From Colimorpha_A sp045543555 (GTDB taxonomy: Bacteria; Bacillota; Clostridia; Oscillospirales; CAG-272), in contig JAZQMQ010000020.1 in the NCBI GenBank assembly GCA_045543555.1, positions 36,384 through 100,383 on the forward strand: a stretch of DNA of 64,000 nucleotides, given 5' to 3'. The position numbers and the translations under genes were made by a program. Below, piece after piece: positions 1 to 8,487 of the stretch; positions within the stretch are counted from its first letter, which is position 1, and each line of letters begins with the position of its first letter. A model generated the notes under the pieces. That model worked only from the letters and a program-made list of their open reading frames with translations. It was not told where the DNA came from and did no database searches.

Positions 1-827
1 ACTCTTTCAGCCTGTGTTTCGATTATTCCCGACACAGCCAAAAGTCCTCCCTTTTTCAAATAGGGGAGAATATCGGGAGCCATTCTCACGATGATATCCG
101 CAACAATATTAGCGGATATAAAATCATAAGCGCCACCGCTTCTGTCAACGCCTGCAAGTAGATCGGAAATTCCGCACACTACGTTGTCGCAACCGTTTTC
201 GTCGCAGTTTTCCTGTGCAACTCTGACGGCAACGGGATCAATGTCATAAGCATTGACCTTGCTTGCACCGAGCTTAGAAGCAGCAATCGCAAGAATTCCG
301 CTTCCCGTACCGACGTCAAGAACGTAATCGCCCTTTTTCATATAGCTTTCCATCATTGAAGAGCACAGTCTGGTTGTCTCATGGGTTCCTGTTCCGAATG
401 CCATACCCGGATCCATCATAAGCACTATGTCGTCTTCCTTGGGCTCATATTTTTCCCAAGTTGGTACGACAATAAGCTTTTTTCCTATTCTGACCGGCTT
501 ATAGTACTGTTTCCACGTGTTTGCCCAGTCCTCTTCCTTAACTCCTGCCAGCGTAATCTCATACTTTACGTTGATCAGCTGTTCCTTAATGAATGAAATA
601 CACTCAGCAGGATTTCTTTCATCCGGAATATAAACGCTTACAGCACCGACAGAACGGTCAGCCGTTTTCATGGACTCATCCATGAGTTCACCATAGCAAG
701 TATCCATTTTATCTATTTCGTTCGCATCCTCGATCATAAGACCGTTATCGACCATACTCATAACCGCGCAAACATTATCAAGATCAGTTATATTACAAGA
801 TACACGTATCTGTGTCCAATTACTCAT
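1..827 (-). CDS. prmA: Ribosomal protein L11 methyltransferase PrmA (3' end beyond window)
   Basis: PrmA trimethylates ribosomal protein L11 using S-adenosylmethionine in the cytoplasm. Translating the minus strand from the ATG at 827 gives an open frame to the window edge (about 275 codons of roughly 310 expected). It carries the family motif MDPGMAFGTGTHETT, then a SAM-binding loop DVGTGSGIL and the conserved FISANIVADI-like stretch (here DFISANIVADI). It starts 22 bases after the dnaJ stop and shares its direction, so it is probably the last gene of the hrcA-grpE-dnaK-dnaJ-prmA operon, an order common in Firmicutes. The gene is cut by the window, not truncated biologically as far as can be seen. 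Confidence 0.95.
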   Translation of the reverse strand, partial: MSNWTQIRVSCNITDLDNVCAVMSMVDNGLMIEDANEIDKMDTCYGELMDESMKTADRSVGAVSVYIPDERNPAECISFIKEQLINVKYEITLAGVKEEDWANTWKQYYKPVRIGKKLIVVPTWEKYEPKEDDIVLMMDPGMAFGTGTHETTRLCSSMMESYMKKGDYVLDVGTGSGILAIAASKLGASKVNAYDIDPVAVRVAQENCDENGCDNVVCGISDLLAGVDRSGGAYDFISANIVADIIVRMAPDILPYLKKGGLLAVSGIIETQAER

Positions 828-849
828 ATTTCCTCACAATGAATTCAGC

Positions 850-1986
850 TTATTTTTTGTTCTTTTTAAAGAACGACTGCTTTTTCTGATAATTTTTCTG
901 CCCGGATTCTTCTGCAAATGAACGAAGGATTTCCTTCTGCTTATCATTCAGATTTTTTGGCACCTCCACGGTAACCTCAAATATAAGATCGCCCTTTCTG
1001 CCATTTCTGGGAGAAACTATACCCCCTCCGCGAACAGTAAATCTTGTGCCCGTCTGTGTTCCCTCGGGAATAGTGAATTTAACGCTATCCGTAAGTGTAG
1101 GAACGTCGATCTCAGCACCAAGGGCTGCCTCAACAAAGGTTATAGGCAACTCACAGTAGATATTTGTTCCGTCACGCTCAAAAATCTGATGAGGACGAAC
1201 GCTGATGCTGACGTAAAGATCGCCTGCACCACCACCGTTTCTTCCGTCGTTACCCTTGCCCGAGACTCTTAAGGTCTCGCCGTTATCGATACCTGCAGGT
1301 ATGGTAACAGTAATGCTCTTCTGAAGTCTCACGTAACCCTTACCGTTACAGTTTTTACAGGGTGTTTTTACGATCTTACCTGTTCCTCGGCAGTTATCAC
1401 ATGCCTGTGTGCTTTGAAAAACACCAAACGGAGTTCTCTGTGTTGTATTCACCTGACCGCGTCCGTTACAGGTAGGACAGGTTTCGGGGCTTGTGCCCTT
1501 TGCCGCGCCGTTACCTCCGCAGTCGGAGCATTTTTCAACTCTTGCGTATGTTATGTCCTTCTTGCAGCCGAAAGCCGCTTCTTCGAAGGTGATCGTGAGG
1601 CGGTATTGAAGATCGTCTCCTCTTACGGGACCGTTTCTTCTTGATGATCCGCCGCCGCCAAAGCCACCGAATCCTCCGCCGAACATTGAGCTGAATATAT
1701 CGCCGAAATCGAAGCCTCCGAAATCGCCTCCGCCAAAGCCCGATCCACCCATCGAGGGATCGAACGCTGCATGGCCGTACTGGTCGTACTTACTCTTCTT
1801 GTCGGGATCCGAAAGCACTGCGTAAGCCTCGTTTACCTCCTTGAACTTTTCCTCAGCTTCCTTATCGCCGGGATTCATGTCGGGATGGTACTTTTTGGCA
1901 AGCTTTCTGTATGACTTTTTTATATCGTCGTCCGAGGCGCTTTTATCAACTCCAAGCACCTCGTAGTAATCTCTTTTATCTGCCAT
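850..1986 (-). CDS. dnaJ: Chaperone protein DnaJ (Hsp40)
   Basis: DnaJ is the co-chaperone that delivers unfolded proteins to DnaK and stimulates its ATPase. The 378-residue protein has a J domain (about 5-70) with the HPD motif at 34-36, a Gly/Phe-rich linker (about 75-120), and a zinc domain with four CxxCxGxG repeats (CSDCGGNG, CPTCNGRG, CDNCRGTG, CKNCNGKG). The C-terminal substrate-binding beta domains follow. This is a full-length type I DnaJ. It lies downstream of dnaK in the same operon, separated by 85 bases that hold a strong hairpin, and is followed closely by prmA. Confidence 0.98.
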   Translation of the reverse strand: MADKRDYYEVLGVDKSASDDDIKKSYRKLAKKYHPDMNPGDKEAEEKFKEVNEAYAVLSDPDKKSKYDQYGHAAFDPSMGGSGFGGGDFGGFDFGDIFSSMFGGGFGGFGGGGSSRRNGPVRGDDLQYRLTITFEEAAFGCKKDITYARVEKCSDCGGNGAAKGTSPETCPTCNGRGQVNTTQRTPFGVFQSTQACDNCRGTGKIVKTPCKNCNGKGYVRLQKSITVTIPAGIDNGETLRVSGKGNDGRNGGGAGDLYVSISVRPHQIFERDGTNIYCELPITFVEAALGAEIDVPTLTDSVKFTIPEGTQTGTRFTVRGGGIVSPRNGRKGDLIFEVTVEVPKNLNDKQKEILRSFAEESGQKNYQKKQSFFKKNKK

Positions 1987-2035
1987 TTATGCCTCCGTTA
2001 TTGCCCAATTAAAGCATCTTGCTTATAACGGGCTT

Positions 2036-2060
2036 TTGCAGGGGCAAATTGCCCCTGCAA
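2036..2060. other. Palindromic hairpin between dnaK and dnaJ
   Basis: A near-perfect stem (arms TTGCAGGGGCA and TGCCCCTGCAA, loop of three) sits in the 85-base dnaK-dnaJ gap. On the transcribed minus strand it is followed by AAAGCCCG rather than a T-run, so it does not look like a full terminator. It could be an mRNA processing or stability element that lets dnaK and dnaJ be expressed at different levels, or a dispersed intergenic palindrome. Confidence 0.6.
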
Positions 2061-2071
2061 AGTAATTTTTA

Positions 2072-3907
2072 TTAGGTCTTATCCTCGTAATCAGCGTTGT
2101 AGTAGCCCTGACCGTTATCGCCCTGGTTTCCTCCCTGTGCATTGGGATCGAATCCCTGCGCATTGGGGTCGCCACCCTGTGCCTTATAGAGCTTCTCGGA
2201 AAGTGCATAGAATGCCTTTTCAAGAGCTTCTGTGTCAGCCTTGATTGCATCGGTATCATTACCCTTAAGGGTCTCCTTCAGCTTCTCAAGTGCCGCATTT
2301 ACGTCTGCCTTATCGGAATCGGGGAGCTTATCGCCAATCTCGCCGAGAGTCTTCTCGGACTGGAATACGAGAGAATCTGCACGATTCTTGATTTCAACAG
2401 CTTCCTTAAGCTTCTTATCCTCCTCAGCAAACTTTTCCGCCTCACGAACTGCGCGATCAATGTCCTCCTTGGACATATTGGTGGAGGAGGTGATGGTGAT
2501 GTGCTGCTCCTTACCGGTTCCCTTATCCATAGCGGATACGTTTACGATACCGTTAGCGTCGATGTCGAAGGTAACCTCGATCTGAGGCACTCCGCGGGGA
2601 GCAGAAGGAATACCGTCGAGGTGGAAGCGACCGAGGGTGGTGTTACCTGCAGCCATTTCTCTCTCACCCTGAAGGATGTGAATCTCAACGGAGGTCTGAC
2701 CGTCAGCCGCGGTGGAGAACACCTGGCTCTTCTTTACGGGGATAGTGGTGTTTCTGTCTATGATCTTTGTGCAAACTCCACCGAGAGTCTCGATACCGAG
2801 AGAAAGGGGAGTAACGTCGAGAAGAAGAAGGTCCTTAACGTCGCCGCCGAGGACACCCGCCTGAATTGCGGCGCCTACAGCTACACATTCGTCGGGGTTG
2901 ATGCCCTTGAAGGGATCCTTACCGATGAACTTCTTAACAGCTTCCTGAACCGCGGGAATTCTTGTGGAACCACCTACGAGAAGCACCTTATCGATCTGAG
3001 AAACGCTGATGCCTGCATCGGAAAGCGCCTTCTTTGTGGGGATCATGGATCTTTCAACAAGGTCAGCTGTGATACGGTCGAACTCAGCTCTTGTAAGGGT
3101 TGCGTCGAAGTGGAGAGGACCTGCAGCGGTTGCTGTGATGAAGGGGAGATTGATATTAGATGATGTCATACCGGAAAGCTCGATCTTTGCCTTCTCTGCA
3201 GCATCCTTAAGACGCTGAAGAACAGTCTTATCGTTGCGAAGATCTACGCCGTTTTCTGCACGGAACTTATCTGCCATCCAGTCAATGATTCTCTGGTCGA
3301 AGTCATCGCCGCCGAGGTGAGTATCACCGTTTGTTGCAAGAACTTCGAAGACACCGTCGGAAATTTCGAGGATGGATACGTCGAATGTACCGCCTCCAAG
3401 GTCGAATACCATGATCTTCTGGTCAACTTCCTTATCCATACCGTAAGCGAGAGCTGCCGCGGTAGGCTCGTTGATTATACGCATTACCTCAAGTCCTGCG
3501 ATCTTACCCGCGTCCTTTGTTGCCTGACGCTGTGCATCGGAGAAGTATGCGGGAACTGTAATTACAGCCTTGTTTACCTTAGTTCCGAGGTATGCTTCTG
3601 CATCAGCCTTAAGCTTCTGAAGAACCATTGCGGAGATTTCCTGAGGAGTGTATGCCTTACCGTCAATGTTTACCTTATAATCGGTACCCATGTGACGCTT
3701 GATGGACATAACGGTCTTGTCGGGGTTTGTAATAGACTGACGCTTTGCAACCTGTCCGACAATTCTTTCGCCGGTCTTTGTAACAGCTACAACGGAAGGT
3801 GTAGTTCTTGCTCCCTCGGGATTGGGAATTACAACGGGCTCTCCGCCCTCATATACTGCTACACATGAATTTGTAGTACCAAGGTCAATACCAATAATCT
3901 TTTCCAT
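2072..3907 (-). CDS. dnaK: Molecular chaperone DnaK (Hsp70)
   Basis: DnaK is the ATP-dependent Hsp70 chaperone that binds exposed hydrophobic segments of client proteins. The 611-residue protein begins with the phosphate-1 loop IGIDLGTTNS, has the phosphate-2 motif FDLGGGTFD and the adenosine motif VGGSTRIP, then a linker (DLLLLDVTPLS) and the substrate domain. The Gly/Asn/Gln-rich tail is typical, but it ends in YEDKT rather than the frequent acidic EEVK-like end. RBS-like AGGAGG precedes the ATG. It is third in the hrcA operon, so heat-inducible control by HrcA at the CIRCE upstream is expected. Confidence 0.99.
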   Translation of the reverse strand: MEKIIGIDLGTTNSCVAVYEGGEPVVIPNPEGARTTPSVVAVTKTGERIVGQVAKRQSITNPDKTVMSIKRHMGTDYKVNIDGKAYTPQEISAMVLQKLKADAEAYLGTKVNKAVITVPAYFSDAQRQATKDAGKIAGLEVMRIINEPTAAALAYGMDKEVDQKIMVFDLGGGTFDVSILEISDGVFEVLATNGDTHLGGDDFDQRIIDWMADKFRAENGVDLRNDKTVLQRLKDAAEKAKIELSGMTSSNINLPFITATAAGPLHFDATLTRAEFDRITADLVERSMIPTKKALSDAGISVSQIDKVLLVGGSTRIPAVQEAVKKFIGKDPFKGINPDECVAVGAAIQAGVLGGDVKDLLLLDVTPLSLGIETLGGVCTKIIDRNTTIPVKKSQVFSTAADGQTSVEIHILQGEREMAAGNTTLGRFHLDGIPSAPRGVPQIEVTFDIDANGIVNVSAMDKGTGKEQHITITSSTNMSKEDIDRAVREAEKFAEEDKKLKEAVEIKNRADSLVFQSEKTLGEIGDKLPDSDKADVNAALEKLKETLKGNDTDAIKADTEALEKAFYALSEKLYKAQGGDPNAQGFDPNAQGGNQGDNGQGYYNADYEDKT

Positions 3908-3946
3908 AATAAATTTCCTCCTAAAAGTAAATTGAAATATTTTAAA

Positions 3947-4483
3947 TCAGTTTGCTACCTTTACCATAGCATATCTTATGATTTTGTCACCTTTTTTATA
4001 TCCCTTGAGAAGAACCTCTGCAATAACGCTCTCTCCCATAGACTCATCGTCTACGTGAAGAACGGCATTGTGAAGATTGGGATCAAATTCTTCTCCCTCA
4101 ACTCCGAATTCTTCTACACCAAGCTTACCGAGTATTTCGGAGAACTTGTTGAGAGTCATATTAACGCCCTGTGAAAGCTGGCTTTCATCCGAATACTTGA
4201 TCGCCATTTCAAGACTGTCCTTAATGGGAAGTATGCTGTTAAGAACATCGCTTACTGCGTCGTTATAAATTCCTTCCCTTTCCTTTTGAGCGCGTTTGCG
4301 GAAATTATCATATTCCGCCAAGGTTCTTAAATATCTGTCGTTTAATTCTTCAAGCGACTTATTTAACGCCTCATTTTCCTCACGAAGCTTCTTAACATCT
4401 TTTTTTTCCTTCTGAGGCTTTTCTTCCTTTTTTTCCTCAACGGTTTCCGCTACTTCGTTTTCTGTATTTACGTTTTCTTCCAC
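3947..4483 (-). CDS. grpE: Nucleotide exchange factor GrpE
   Basis: GrpE releases ADP from DnaK and resets the chaperone cycle. The 178-residue protein has an acidic, charged N-terminus (about 1-40), a long coiled-coil region with YLRTLAEYDNFRKRAQKE, and the C-terminal beta domain carrying GVEEFGVEGEEFDPNLHNAV, the family signature region. It starts 2 bases after the hrcA stop and is followed by dnaK after 39 bases, so it is cotranscribed with both. Confidence 0.98.
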   Translation of the reverse strand: MEENVNTENEVAETVEEKKEEKPQKEKKDVKKLREENEALNKSLEELNDRYLRTLAEYDNFRKRAQKEREGIYNDAVSDVLNSILPIKDSLEMAIKYSDESQLSQGVNMTLNKFSEILGKLGVEEFGVEGEEFDPNLHNAVLHVDDESMGESVIAEVLLKGYKKGDKIIRYAMVKVAN

Positions 4484-4485
4484 GA

Positions 4486-5577
4486 TTAGATATCCTTTCG
4501 CTGATGTTCTGTTTGACCGTCACCTTCGGGCAGAGACGGCGTTGTGTTTAGCATTCCCGAAATATTTTGAGCAATATATTCAACGGTCGAAATGACCTTC
4601 GAATAATCCATTCGTCTCGGTCCTATGATTCCGATAGCACCGACAACCTTCTCGCCAATCTTGATCTTCTGAAAGACCATTGTGGAATTTTTAAATTCTT
4701 CAAGTGAATTCTCAGATCCTATAAGCACCTGAGGTCCATCCGAATCTGCATCGGATACAAGCTTCAGAATATCTCTTTTTTCTTCAAGCGCACCAAGAAG
4801 CTCTTTAAACTCCTTCGCATCGCTGAATTCGGGATATTCGAGAAGATGATTTACTCCCGACATCTTAAGATCTCCGTTTTCGGGCTCGCCCAAAACCTCG
4901 CATACCGCTTTTATCGCCGGAGAAACTATGCTCTCCCCTGCTCCGAACCCCCGTTCGATCTCCATAACCAGCGATACGGTTATCTCATCTACACTTCTGT
5001 TTGCAACCCTTACGTTAAGTGCCATCTCAAGCTTGCTTAAGATACCCTCGTCGATAGGCTCAGAGGTGTGGATCTGTGAAGTTCGTATGCTTCCCGATCC
5101 GTCGATCATAATCAGCATAAACTGATTTGGGGACAGAAGCACTGTCTTGAACTTGTCAACAACCGCGGTGCTTTGCTTAGGCTTTATAGCGATAGACGTA
5201 TAATTTGTAAGTGTCGCCGCAAGACCCGTTGCCGTTTCAAGAAGTCTGTCGATCTCCGAGAGACGGCTCTTTGCAATAGCGTTCATTCGCGCAAGCTCGT
5301 TTTGGCTCATGCGGTACTTCTGCATAAGAGAATTTACGTAGAATCGGTAGCCTACCTCGGACGGAACTCTGCCCGCAGAGGCGTGCGGCTGTTCAAGATA
5401 ACCGAGGGATTCAAGCTCTGCCATCTCGTTTCGGATGGTGGCGGGAGACAGGGATATCTGATTATTTTGAGTGAGGTATTTTGAGCCGACGGGCTCTCCC
5501 TCCTTGACGTGTGCCTCGATGATGGCTTTAAGTATCATCTTTTTTCGATCGTTAAGCTCGTTACCGTTTCTTGACAC
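4486..5577 (-). CDS. hrcA: Heat-inducible transcription repressor HrcA
   Basis: HrcA represses class I heat-shock genes by binding CIRCE. The protein has an N-terminal winged helix (EGEPVGSKYLTQN, then LSPATIRNEMAELESLGYLEQPHASAGRVPS) followed by the GAF-like HrcA domain. A longer frame is open back to 5670, but it would include the promoter (5642-5670) and the CIRCE (5604-5630). The GTG at 5577, preceded by AAAGGGG at good spacing, is therefore the chosen start, giving 363 residues. It is the first gene of the operon and autoregulated through the CIRCE. Confidence 0.95.
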   Translation of the reverse strand: MSRNGNELNDRKKMILKAIIEAHVKEGEPVGSKYLTQNNQISLSPATIRNEMAELESLGYLEQPHASAGRVPSEVGYRFYVNSLMQKYRMSQNELARMNAIAKSRLSEIDRLLETATGLAATLTNYTSIAIKPKQSTAVVDKFKTVLLSPNQFMLIMIDGSGSIRTSQIHTSEPIDEGILSKLEMALNVRVANRSVDEITVSLVMEIERGFGAGESIVSPAIKAVCEVLGEPENGDLKMSGVNHLLEYPEFSDAKEFKELLGALEEKRDILKLVSDADSDGPQVLIGSENSLEEFKNSTMVFQKIKIGEKVVGAIGIIGPRRMDYSKVISTVEYIAQNISGMLNTTPSLPEGDGQTEHQRKDI

Positions 5578-5603
5578 CCGTCTCACCCCTTTTCGTTGTA
5601 TTT

Positions 5604-5630
5604 TTAGCACTCGCACATTCAGAGTGCTAA
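5604..5630. promoter_or_regulatory. CIRCE operator (HrcA binding site)
   Basis: A perfect inverted repeat TTAGCACTC, nine-base spacer, GAGTGCTAA matches the CIRCE consensus exactly. It lies just downstream of the predicted transcription start and 26 bases upstream of the hrcA GTG, where HrcA would block transcription of the whole operon. Confidence 0.98.
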
Positions 5631-5641
5631 TCCACGGTACT

Positions 5642-5670
5642 AATATAACACTATTTTTACCCATTGTCAA
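5642..5670 (-). promoter_or_regulatory. Sigma-A promoter of the hrcA operon
   Basis: On the minus strand TTGACA (5665-5670) and TATATT (5642-5647) are separated by 17 bases. The start of transcription would fall a few bases before the CIRCE. Confidence 0.9.
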
Positions 5671-5724
5671 GAACGAATTTAAGATTTTCTGTTAATAATT
5701 TGTAAATCCAAACGACAGAGTGCT

Positions 5725-5749
5725 AAAAAAAGCAGGGATCGCTCCCTGC
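5725..5749 (-). terminator. Rho-independent terminator
   Basis: Stem GCAGGGA/TCCCTGC with a four-base loop is followed on the minus strand by seven T. It closes the small membrane-protein gene 5764-6285 and lies upstream of the hrcA promoter. Confidence 0.85.
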
Positions 5750-5763
5750 CTTCATTTTTCCAA

Positions 5764-6285
5764 TTATTTATTTTCAGTTCCCCGTTCAATATCCCTGATC
5801 CGTCTTTTGGTATCGATCATCTTCCACACCGTACCGATCACGAAAAGCACCGCGATCGCCACGATCAATATCGTGTCGCTTTTAACGGATTCGGATTTTT
5901 CCCAGCTTATCTCCATCAAAAAATAACGGTAGAAGAACACCCCGTAAAGTATGTCGTAGGCGAGGGATATTATGAGGTTGCTTCTAAACGATCCCTTTAC
6001 CGCTTCGACGTCATTCGTTCTTTTACGGTCAAAACAATATGACAATATCAAAGCAATCACCGTAAATACGGGCACGAACAAAGCAGATGACATCAAAAAC
6101 GCCCGATCAACGTAAAAAGATAGCAAGACCTCAAGCACCGAAAGAGTGAAATGAAGTGCCTCAACGATAAGCATCTCGAGCATCAAGTATTTGAAGGCTC
6201 CTTCAACGACCCGCAGCCTCTTATATGCGAAGGCGTCTATGCACCTCACGGCAAGGAGCATCGCAAAATTCGGCAAGATAAACAT
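5764..6285 (-). CDS. Small integral membrane protein, 5' end probably frameshifted
   Basis: The product (173 residues from the ATG at 6285) is not recognised. It has about four hydrophobic segments and a charged C-terminus (KMIDTKRRIRDIERGTENK). The ATG at 6285 has no convincing ribosome-binding site. A good one (AAAGGA) lies before another ATG at 6329, whose frame (MLINDDFLELVIF) runs out of phase after about 14 codons near 6290-6297. Removing one T from the TTTT tract there would join it to WMFILPNFAML, giving a continuous first membrane helix. So the gene may carry a one-base slip, or it is phase variable, or there is a sequencing error. A terminator follows. Confidence 0.6.
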   Translation of the reverse strand: MFILPNFAMLLAVRCIDAFAYKRLRVVEGAFKYLMLEMLIVEALHFTLSVLEVLLSFYVDRAFLMSSALFVPVFTVIALILSYCFDRKRTNDVEAVKGSFRSNLIISLAYDILYGVFFYRYFLMEISWEKSESVKSDTILIVAIAVLFVIGTVWKMIDTKRRIRDIERGTENK

Positions 6286-6468
6286 CCAGAAAATATTACT
6301 AACTCAAGAAAATCGTCATTGATAAGCATTTTGACACCGTCCTTTCATTATATTCCATCTCAATTATAGCATATCGAGCACCGAAAAAAATACAGTTTTG
6401 ATATTTTCCCGAAGTTTGTATATATGCACAAATCCGCCCCTGCAATTTTGTGCAACATTACCTTGAGC

Positions 6469-6509
6469 AAAAAGTCGGGCTCCCTCTCCGATAAAGGAGG
6501 GGGAGCCCC
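6469..6509 (-). terminator. Terminator of the ABC exporter operon
   Basis: A long stem with outer arms GGGCTCCC/GGGAGCCC and inner CTCC/GGAG is followed on the minus strand by GACTTTTTG. It lies just after the stop of the exporter gene at 6529. Confidence 0.85.
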
Positions 6510-6528
6510 AACATTCGTTTGTTTTATA

Positions 6529-8487
6529 TCATTCAAGCTCGAAGGCACCCGTGTAGAGACGGTAATAGGTTCCCTTCTCTGCTATGAGCTTTTCGTGGTT
6601 GCCGCGCTCGATTATACGTCCCTGATCGAGAACCATTATAACGTCGGAATCACGGACTGTTGACAGACGGTGAGCGATGACAAACACCGTTCTGCCCTCC
6701 ATAAGCTTATCCATTCCTCGCTGAACGATTGCCTCTGTTCTTGTATCGATAGAGGAGGTCGCCTCATCGAGTATCAGGCAGGGCGGGTCCGCAACTGCTG
6801 CACGGGCGATGGAAATAAGCTGACGCTGACCCTGCGAAAGATTTGCGCCGTTATTTGTAAGCTGTGTATTATAGCCCTCGGGCAGACGGGTGATAAAGTC
6901 GTCTGCTCCCGCAAGCTTTGCCGCTTCTATACACTCCTCGTCGGTTGCGTCGAGGTTTCCGTATCTTATATTCTCCATAACGCTTCCCGTAAAGAGGTTT
7001 ACGTCCTGAAGAACTATACCAAGTGAACGGCGGAGGTCGGATTTTTTAATCTTGTTAATGTTTATACCGTCATATCTTATCTTACCGTCTGCAATATCGT
7101 AGAAGCGGTTGATAAGATTGGTAATAGTAGTCTTACCCGCACCTGTAGCACCGACGAAGGCAACCTTCTGACCGGGTTCGGCATAAACGGAAACGTCATA
7201 CAAGACCTGCTTACCATCTACGTATCCGAAATCGACATTCTCCATTCTCACGTCACCGCGAAGAAGAGTATAGGTAACGGTACCGTCTCCGTGAGGATGC
7301 TTCCAAGCCCATTTACCTGTATGCTTAACAGTTTCGGTGATGGTTCCGTCCTCGCCGATTTTAGCATTTACGAGAGTAACGTAACCGTTGTCGTCCTCGG
7401 GAATCTGATCCATAAGCTCAAAGATACGCTCCGCGCCTGCAAGACCCATTACGATACTGTTTATCTGCTGGGAGAAAGTGTTTACGTTACCCGTGAACTG
7501 CTTGGTCATATTGAGGAAAGGAACCACAATATCTACGCTGAATGGCAAAGCCATCAGCCCTCCCGCAGTGATCAGACCTCTTAAGCTGGGGTTTGCAATA
7601 TTTGAAACAAGGAACAGACCGCCGACAGTCGCACAGATAACGTAGAGCATATTACCTATATTCATAATGATGGGTCCGAGGCAGTTTGCATAGGCGTGAG
7701 CACGGTAGCTGTCGTTGTACAGCTCATTATTTATCTCGTCAAAGTCTTCCTTGACGTGCTTCTCACGGTTGAACACCTTTATAACCTTCTGTCCGTTCAT
7801 CATTTCCTGAACGAAGCCCTCGTTCTTACCCATAGCCTTCTGCTGACGTATGAAGAACTTGGCTGACCCTCCTCCGATCTTGCCCGAAATGAGCATCATC
7901 AGAGCAACTCCAAGAACGACCACGAGAGTCATCCACACGCTGTACCAAAGCATGATCGAAAGAACGGACACAACAACCACCGCGGACTGAAGTATCGAGG
8001 GGATCGATTGAGACACGAGCTGACGCAGTGCGTCTATATCGTTTGTATAATAGCTCATTATGTCGCCGTGCTTGTTAGTGTCGAAATATTTTATGGGAAG
8101 ATTCTGCATTCCGTCGAACATTTTTTTCCTCATCTTATTGAGGAAGCCCTGCGTGATTACCGCCATAAGCTGATTGTAGAGGGTAATGCAGGCAAGGGAC
8201 AGCACGTAGAGCCCGACAAGTATCAGCACAAGAGGAATGATCTCCTTTGATGCCGACACCCAGTCTCTGTTTCCGCTCTTAAAGTATCTTGTGATAACCT
8301 CAAGGACCTTCTGCTGAAAGACTGCAGGAATCGATGCAACCACGGATGCAAAAATGATACTCACCGCAGTTACGGGAAGAAGAACGGGATATGCTTTAAA
8401 CAAAAGCTTCATCAATCTTCCGAGGGATTTGAAATTTATCTTACGTCCGCCGGGACCGGGTACACCCTTTGGGGGTCTCTTATTCAT
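6529..8487 (-). CDS. ABC exporter half-transporter (catalytic-site subunit)
   Basis: This fused transmembrane/ATPase subunit is of the type used for multidrug or lipid export. It has an N-terminal six-helix membrane domain (about 40-340), an insertion of about 40 residues before the nucleotide-binding domain, Walker A GATGAGKTT, signature LSQGQ, Walker B LILDEATSS with the catalytic Glu, and an H-loop HRLST. The ATG at 8487 follows GGAGG at ideal spacing; an in-frame GTG at 8496 is less likely. It overlaps the stop of the neighbouring ABC subunit by 8 bases, so translation is coupled. Together they form an asymmetric heterodimer. The substrate is unknown. Confidence 0.92.
   Translation of the reverse strand: MNKRPPKGVPGPGGRKINFKSLGRLMKLLFKAYPVLLPVTAVSIIFASVVASIPAVFQQKVLEVITRYFKSGNRDWVSASKEIIPLVLILVGLYVLSLACITLYNQLMAVITQGFLNKMRKKMFDGMQNLPIKYFDTNKHGDIMSYYTNDIDALRQLVSQSIPSILQSAVVVVSVLSIMLWYSVWMTLVVVLGVALMMLISGKIGGGSAKFFIRQQKAMGKNEGFVQEMMNGQKVIKVFNREKHVKEDFDEINNELYNDSYRAHAYANCLGPIIMNIGNMLYVICATVGGLFLVSNIANPSLRGLITAGGLMALPFSVDIVVPFLNMTKQFTGNVNTFSQQINSIVMGLAGAERIFELMDQIPEDDNGYVTLVNAKIGEDGTITETVKHTGKWAWKHPHGDGTVTYTLLRGDVRMENVDFGYVDGKQVLYDVSVYAEPGQKVAFVGATGAGKTTITNLINRFYDIADGKIRYDGININKIKKSDLRRSLGIVLQDVNLFTGSVMENIRYGNLDATDEECIEAAKLAGADDFITRLPEGYNTQLTNNGANLSQGQRQLISIARAAVADPPCLILDEATSSIDTRTEAIVQRGMDKLMEGRTVFVIAHRLSTVRDSDVIMVLDQGRIIERGNHEKLIAEKGTYYRLYTGAFELE

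Noticed and set aside
2036..2060. Terminator between dnaK and dnaJ
   Set aside because: The hairpin is strong, but no T-run follows on the transcribed strand, and the operon order implies read-through.
2501..3163. Plus-strand frame of 220 codons opposite dnaK
   Set aside because: A codon-bias shadow of dnaK, with no RBS and no recognisable motif.
5578..5670. Upstream extension of hrcA by 31 codons
   Set aside because: It would translate the promoter and the CIRCE operator; the GTG at 5577 has a good RBS downstream of both.
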